Of a stretch of DNA of 25,378 nucleotides, positions 21,975 through 25,378 are shown piece after piece; within the stretch, counting starts at the first letter, position 1, and each line of letters starts with the position of its first letter. This DNA is from Acidimicrobiaceae bacterium. Its GTDB lineage: Bacteria; Actinomycetota; Acidimicrobiia; Acidimicrobiales; RAAP-2. The DNA is taken from positions 8,229 through 33,606 of the forward strand of contig PKZN01000135.1 in the NCBI GenBank assembly GCA_003133075.1, in the 5' to 3' direction. The notes below the pieces were generated by a model. The model was not told the DNA's origin. It made no database searches and saw nothing but the letters and a program-made list of their open reading frames with translations. The translations under genes were made by a program, and so were the position numbers.

Positions 21975-24050
21975 TCAGTGATCGTGGTTCGCGTGGGCCA
22001 ACGCGAGCGAGTACACCGACACCACGTAACGTCCTAAATTATCCACGCGAATATCGAGTGTGTCGCCCGGTGCCGGCTCGATCGGCAGAAACTTGAAAAT
22101 TGCCGCGCCGTCATAGACACCCGCGAGCGCGGTGTTCTCGACTCGTCCCGTAAGACTTTTCGTCACGACCGCGCCGCCGGTCGAAGCGAAGGTCTTTTCG
22201 GCGAGCAGCTGGTCGATTGAGTCGTCCCAGACCTGGACCTCGACGGGTCCGCGGGAGGCGAAACGAACGGTGGCGGTCCACCCACCGTCGGGCAGCGACC
22301 AGACTCCACCGAAAACCACGTCGCTGGGCTGGTTCGTCGAGACGTGCCACTGGCGCGGCGGAGCGTCGGGGGCCCTGAAACGGAAGACATAGGGCATGGT
22401 CCACGCCGGGATGGAGGGATTGCTCGAAAACGTGATCGTGGTGGTACGTGCCGGGGGGCGCCATTTGATGACGTAGACGCCATTGACGTGGGTGACGAGA
22501 CTCGCGCCGTCGCGGTCCAGTAGCTGGCCGATCTGGGCCATGGCGCTGACCCCGCTCTCGGTCTCGAAGCCCACGTACGGCGTGATGACGAACCAGACGG
22601 TATGGCCGTGGACGGGGAAGGTTGACGCGGGACCGTGGTCGAGTTTGTAGATCCATTGACGGAAGGCGAATCGTCCAATAACGCCCTGCGAAGCGATCAC
22701 CTCGTCGCTCGTGGGGACACTGTCCAGAGTGAGTTGTAGGGTCGCTGCGGCCTTCGGCGCGACGGAGAGCCACTTCTGCTCGGCTCGATGAGACCAGACC
22801 AGCGCCCAACCGGTCACGTTCGCCACCGCGAGGACCGCGATGGCGACCGAAAGCACCCGTTTCCAGCGGCGGCGGGCAGCGGCGAGCGCGAGACAGATGG
22901 TCACCGTGCCAAGGGGCACCAGTAAGACCACCGGGAGACTGTTTTGAATGTAGGGCTCCGCGAAGTTCGCCGAACCCGTCAAGGCGTCTTCGAGCAGGAC
23001 GAGAACGACAATGCCAAAGGACCAGGGGCTGAACAAGCCGATGACGCCGCCGCCGGCCACGTCGGCGTAGAGGTCGAGGCGCACGGACCAGATTGCCGAC
23101 AATGCTCGACTCGGGTGTTCGAAGATCAGGCGAATCAACGTGTTCGTCGACGGGTTCTTAAACGCCGTGCCTTTCGAAAGGTCGGCGTAGACCCCGCTCG
23201 CGTGGTCGGCGCCAATGTGCGAGAGCAGAACGAGCCAGAGGAGACCGACGACGACGAGTATGGCGCCGATTCGTCGCCACTGACGACCCGCGAGAGCGCA
23301 GGAGATTCCGACGCCCGCGACGTAGGTCGCACCGATGACTCCGCAGAGGAGGGTGACAACGACCCAGCACCATCCTCGACGAGCGTGTCCTCGCCAAAAG
23401 GCGTGCGCCGCTAACAGCGCGACCAATAGGTCAATCGCGTCGGGGTGAAAGTCGAAAGAATTTATCCATATCGTCCATGGAGTCACCACGAGGAGCACCA
23501 CGCCACAGGCGGGGAGGAGAACGGACCACGAGCGAAGGCGATGTCGAGCGAGACCCAGCGCGGTGAGCTCGCACATCCATATGAACAGCACGGCCTCGCA
23601 ACCGGCGGTTGCGGCGTCTTGGGCCCAAAGTAGCGTCACCGCGTGGGGCCAGAGGTACCACAGCGGGGCCAGGGGATAGAGGACGAGTTCAAAGGCATTG
23701 TGCCAGTACGGCGCACCGACGGTGGTGGAGAAAGGGTCGAGGTGACCGTGGGCGATGAGGTACCACGCCTGACCGTAGAAGGAGTAGTCGAAGGTCAACG
23801 AGAAGCGGCGAGCGATCACCGAACTCCACACCGCGAGTCCAAAGAAGAAAACGACGATCGCGAGTAGTCCGTAGCCGTGCACTCGCTGAAGGGACTCTGG
23901 CCAGGTGCTTCGCTTGGGGACGTCTTCGCCCTCGTAGCGCAGCCATTTCGCGACGAACTCGCGAACTCGAGTTCCCTTCGACGCTCCGGACGTGTTCTCT
24001 ACGACGTCGTCAGACAGAGGAAGCGTCATCGCGCAATGTCGAAGGTGCAC
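21975..24050 (-). CDS. DUF2079 polytopic membrane protein, possible GT-C-type glycosyltransferase
   Basis: The 691-residue protein has a polar N-terminus, about ten to twelve membrane helices (roughly 58-430) and a C-terminal extracytoplasmic beta-rich part (about 440-691). Diagnostic text of DUF2079 is present: LTFDYSFYGQAWYLIAHGHLDPFST, an AFELVLYPLAPLWYLWP loop, and INSFDFHPDAIDLL. The family has no firm function; its layout resembles GT-C enzymes using polyprenyl-linked sugars, which would fit this locus. The start is uncertain: GTG at 24050 or ATG at 24029, neither with a good ribosome-binding site. It follows the ABC-2 permease on the same strand after a 192-base gap containing a direct repeat. 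Confidence 0.85.
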   Translation of the reverse strand: MHLRHCAMTLPLSDDVVENTSGASKGTRVREFVAKWLRYEGEDVPKRSTWPESLQRVHGYGLLAIVVFFFGLAVWSSVIARRFSLTFDYSFYGQAWYLIAHGHLDPFSTTVGAPYWHNAFELVLYPLAPLWYLWPHAVTLLWAQDAATAGCEAVLFIWMCELTALGLARHRLRSWSVLLPACGVVLLVVTPWTIWINSFDFHPDAIDLLVALLAAHAFWRGHARRGWCWVVVTLLCGVIGATYVAGVGISCALAGRQWRRIGAILVVVGLLWLVLLSHIGADHASGVYADLSKGTAFKNPSTNTLIRLIFEHPSRALSAIWSVRLDLYADVAGGGVIGLFSPWSFGIVVLVLLEDALTGSANFAEPYIQNSLPVVLLVPLGTVTICLALAAARRRWKRVLSVAIAVLAVANVTGWALVWSHRAEQKWLSVAPKAAATLQLTLDSVPTSDEVIASQGVIGRFAFRQWIYKLDHGPASTFPVHGHTVWFVITPYVGFETESGVSAMAQIGQLLDRDGASLVTHVNGVYVIKWRPPARTTTITFSSNPSIPAWTMPYVFRFRAPDAPPRQWHVSTNQPSDVVFGGVWSLPDGGWTATVRFASRGPVEVQVWDDSIDQLLAEKTFASTGGAVVTKSLTGRVENTALAGVYDGAAIFKFLPIEPAPGDTLDIRVDNLGRYVVSVYSLALAHANHDH

Positions 24051-24179
24051 TCCGCGTCAACGTTCAACCTCTTGCCTCCACTTTGCTCAGTGTCGTCGCC
24101 CGGGAACGAGGCACACCGGTCTGTCCTTCCCGATTGCTTCGCCGGACGCACCGGACCAAGTGACACTGCCAACTCTACC

Positions 24180-24215
24180 GACCACGCAGCGCAAAACCCT
24201 TGACCACGTAGCGCA
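24180..24215. repeat. 14-bp direct repeat with 22-bp phasing, possible regulator site
   Basis: GACCACGCAGCGCA (24180-24193) and GACCACGTAGCGCA (24202-24215) differ at one base and start 22 bp apart, about two helical turns. They lie upstream of the DUF2079 gene, beyond the end of the ABC-2 permease gene. A TAGAGT box (reverse strand of 24172-24177) follows immediately and could be the -10 element. Confidence 0.4.
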
Positions 24216-24242
24216 TCCTTCGAGCTCGTTAGGACTCGGTCT

Positions 24243-25031
24243 CTACGGCACGAGAATGCGACGAAAGCGTCGGGCGGCGATCGTGAGTCCGAACATCGCG
24301 AGGGCGAACAGGTAGCCCACTCGCACCACCATGATCCAGTGAAACTGTCCGAGGTCGAGACCGCGCAGCAGTGCAGCGGACTGATAGAGCGGCGAGAACG
24401 CGACGATCGCACCGAGCCATCGCGGGTAGAGCGATATCGGAAAGAACGTGGCGGAAAAGAGAAACAGTGGCAACTGCACCAGCGCCACCACATCGAAGTC
24501 CTGCCACGAACGCAGGTACGTGCAGGCGGCGAGTCCCAGGCAACTAAAGGCCAGACTCGTGATGATCGCCGCGGGCCAACAGAGGATCACCCAGATACTC
24601 CCCGCGTCGCCGAGGAGCGCCATGCACACGATGAAGGAGGCTGCGTAGACCGCGGCGCGCGCCAACGCCCACCACACCTCGCCCAGGGCGACGTCGGTGA
24701 CGTCGAGCGGAGTGGCGAGGATGGCGTCGTAGGAGTGGGAGATCTTCAGACGGAAGAACGTGTTGAAGATCGAGTCGATCACCGCGCCGTTCATCGCCGA
24801 TGTCGCGAGCATCCCCGGTGCGACGAAAGTGGCGTAACTGACGACTCTGCCGTCGACGTGGAGGGGCCCAACCAGGTGATTGAGGCCGAGTCCGATGCTG
24901 AGGAGGTAGAAGAGGGGTTCAAAGAAGCCCGAGACCAGCATGAGCCACTGGGACCGGTAGACCTGGAAGTTGCGCTCGAAGATGTGCCGCGATCGCCGCG
25001 AGCCGAACTGGGGGAGTGCGCGCGCGAGCAT
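24243..25031 (-). CDS. ABC-2 type transporter permease (NodJ/polysaccharide-export-like)
   Basis: The 262-residue protein has a polar start with an amphipathic segment (RNFQVYRSQWLMLVSGFFEPLFYLLSIGLGL) and six predicted membrane helices: about 30-50, 70-90, 118-138, 150-170, 182-200 and 232-252. FVAPGMLATSAM and LFLFSATFFPISLYP are ABC-2 permease landmarks. This class exports polysaccharides, lipids or drugs together with a separate ATPase, which is not in the window and is probably beyond the right edge. The ATG at 25031 overlaps the upstream permease stop by one base (TGATG), so the two are translated together. The neighbourhood suggests export of the locus glycan. Confidence 0.9.
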   Translation of the reverse strand: MLARALPQFGSRRSRHIFERNFQVYRSQWLMLVSGFFEPLFYLLSIGLGLNHLVGPLHVDGRVVSYATFVAPGMLATSAMNGAVIDSIFNTFFRLKISHSYDAILATPLDVTDVALGEVWWALARAAVYAASFIVCMALLGDAGSIWVILCWPAAIITSLAFSCLGLAACTYLRSWQDFDVVALVQLPLFLFSATFFPISLYPRWLGAIVAFSPLYQSAALLRGLDLGQFHWIMVVRVGYLFALAMFGLTIAARRFRRILVP

Positions 25032-25378
25032 CAGTCCACCAGGCGTCGCCGCATGGTGTGACGGCCCCAGGCGACGCCAATGGCGGCCATGGCGAGGAGG
25101 AACGCTACGTGGAAGACAATCGCGGCGAAAGAAGCGTGGCCGAAGGCGGCGGCGCGCGCGAGCGCGACGCCGTGATAGAGCGGTACGAGTTGCACCAAGG
25201 GGCGTAGGTAGCCCGGGTAGGCCGAGACCGGGTAGAAGGTTGCCGAGAAGAGAAACATCGGGACGAAGCCGAATCGGTAGATCACCGTGAAGGGACCGTC
25301 GGACTGGGCTTGCGCGGCGAAGGCGACGAGGGGCGCGGAGAATGCGCAGGCAATCAGCGCACCGATGAAGGGCAACGT
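25031..25378 (-). CDS. ABC-2 type transporter permease, partial (N-terminus beyond right edge)
   Basis: About 115 C-terminal residues are visible; the frame stays open to the right edge. They contain MFLFSATFYPVSAYPGYLRPLVQLVPLYHGVALARAAAFG, closely similar to LFLFSATFFPISLYPRWLGAIVAFSPLYQSAALLRGLDLG-like text in the next permease, followed by a last membrane helix and a basic tail. The two permeases are therefore paralogues and probably form a heterodimer. The TGA overlaps the downstream ATG by one base. The missing part should hold the first three or four helices. Confidence 0.9.
   Translation of the reverse strand, partial: TLPFIGALIACAFSAPLVAFAAQAQSDGPFTVIYRFGFVPMFLFSATFYPVSAYPGYLRPLVQLVPLYHGVALARAAAFGHASFAAIVFHVAFLLAMAAIGVAWGRHTMRRRLVD

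Overview
The window looks like a chromosomal stretch of a GC-rich actinobacterium. GTG and TTG starts are frequent, third codon positions are strongly G/C, and there is a mycothiol-dependent maleylpyruvate-isomerase-family protein, a family tied to the actinobacterial thiol mycothiol. A lineage such as Acidimicrobiia is possible, but the genus cannot be fixed from sequence reading alone. I see no tRNA, rRNA, CRISPR array, transposase or integrase. All but short gaps (the longest about 225 bases) are coding.

Left part (1-10.7 kb), mostly housekeeping and envelope sensing: a DsbA/FrnE-type oxidoreductase cut by the left edge; an ABC-F ATPase; a LuxR-type response regulator and a PspC-fused histidine kinase, facing a divergent PspC/toast-rack membrane protein (together a Lia/Psp-like envelope-stress module); a probable operon of an atypical SDR, an ECF sigma factor and a single-pass membrane protein that is probably its regulator; a secreted poly(3-hydroxybutyrate)-depolymerase-like esterase; signal peptidase I; and the mycothiol-linked protein.

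Right part (10.8-25.4 kb), an accessory-looking surface-glycan locus: a 706-residue polytopic membrane protein with an internal tandem repeat; an operon of GT2 glycosyltransferase, RmlC-like epimerase, SDR reductase/epimerase and EamA/DMT-like transporter; a convergent rfbF-rfbG-rfbH operon making a CDP-4-keto-3,6-dideoxyhexose; a divergent polyprenyl-phosphate-type GT2 with another SDR; a DUF2079 membrane protein; and two related ABC-2 permeases, the second cut by the right edge. Read together, the genes suggest synthesis of a CDP-3,6-dideoxyhexose (ascarylose is one candidate because of the RmlC-like epimerase), its use by glycosyltransferases, possible lipid-linked sugar flipping and transfer by GT-C-like membrane proteins, and export of a polymer through the ABC-2 transporter. 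No dedicated E3-type reductase (RfbI/AscD) for the RfbH step is present in the window.

The most unusual signals outside the genes are: a short high-GC3 open frame with no canonical start that ends one base before the ABC-F ATG; a matched pair of leaderless-type promoters for lepB and its divergent neighbour; a perfect 13-bp hairpin spanning a stop codon at 21932-21969; a 14-bp direct repeat with 22-bp phasing at 24180-24215; and an 8-bp inverted repeat between the divergent rfbF and GT2 genes.
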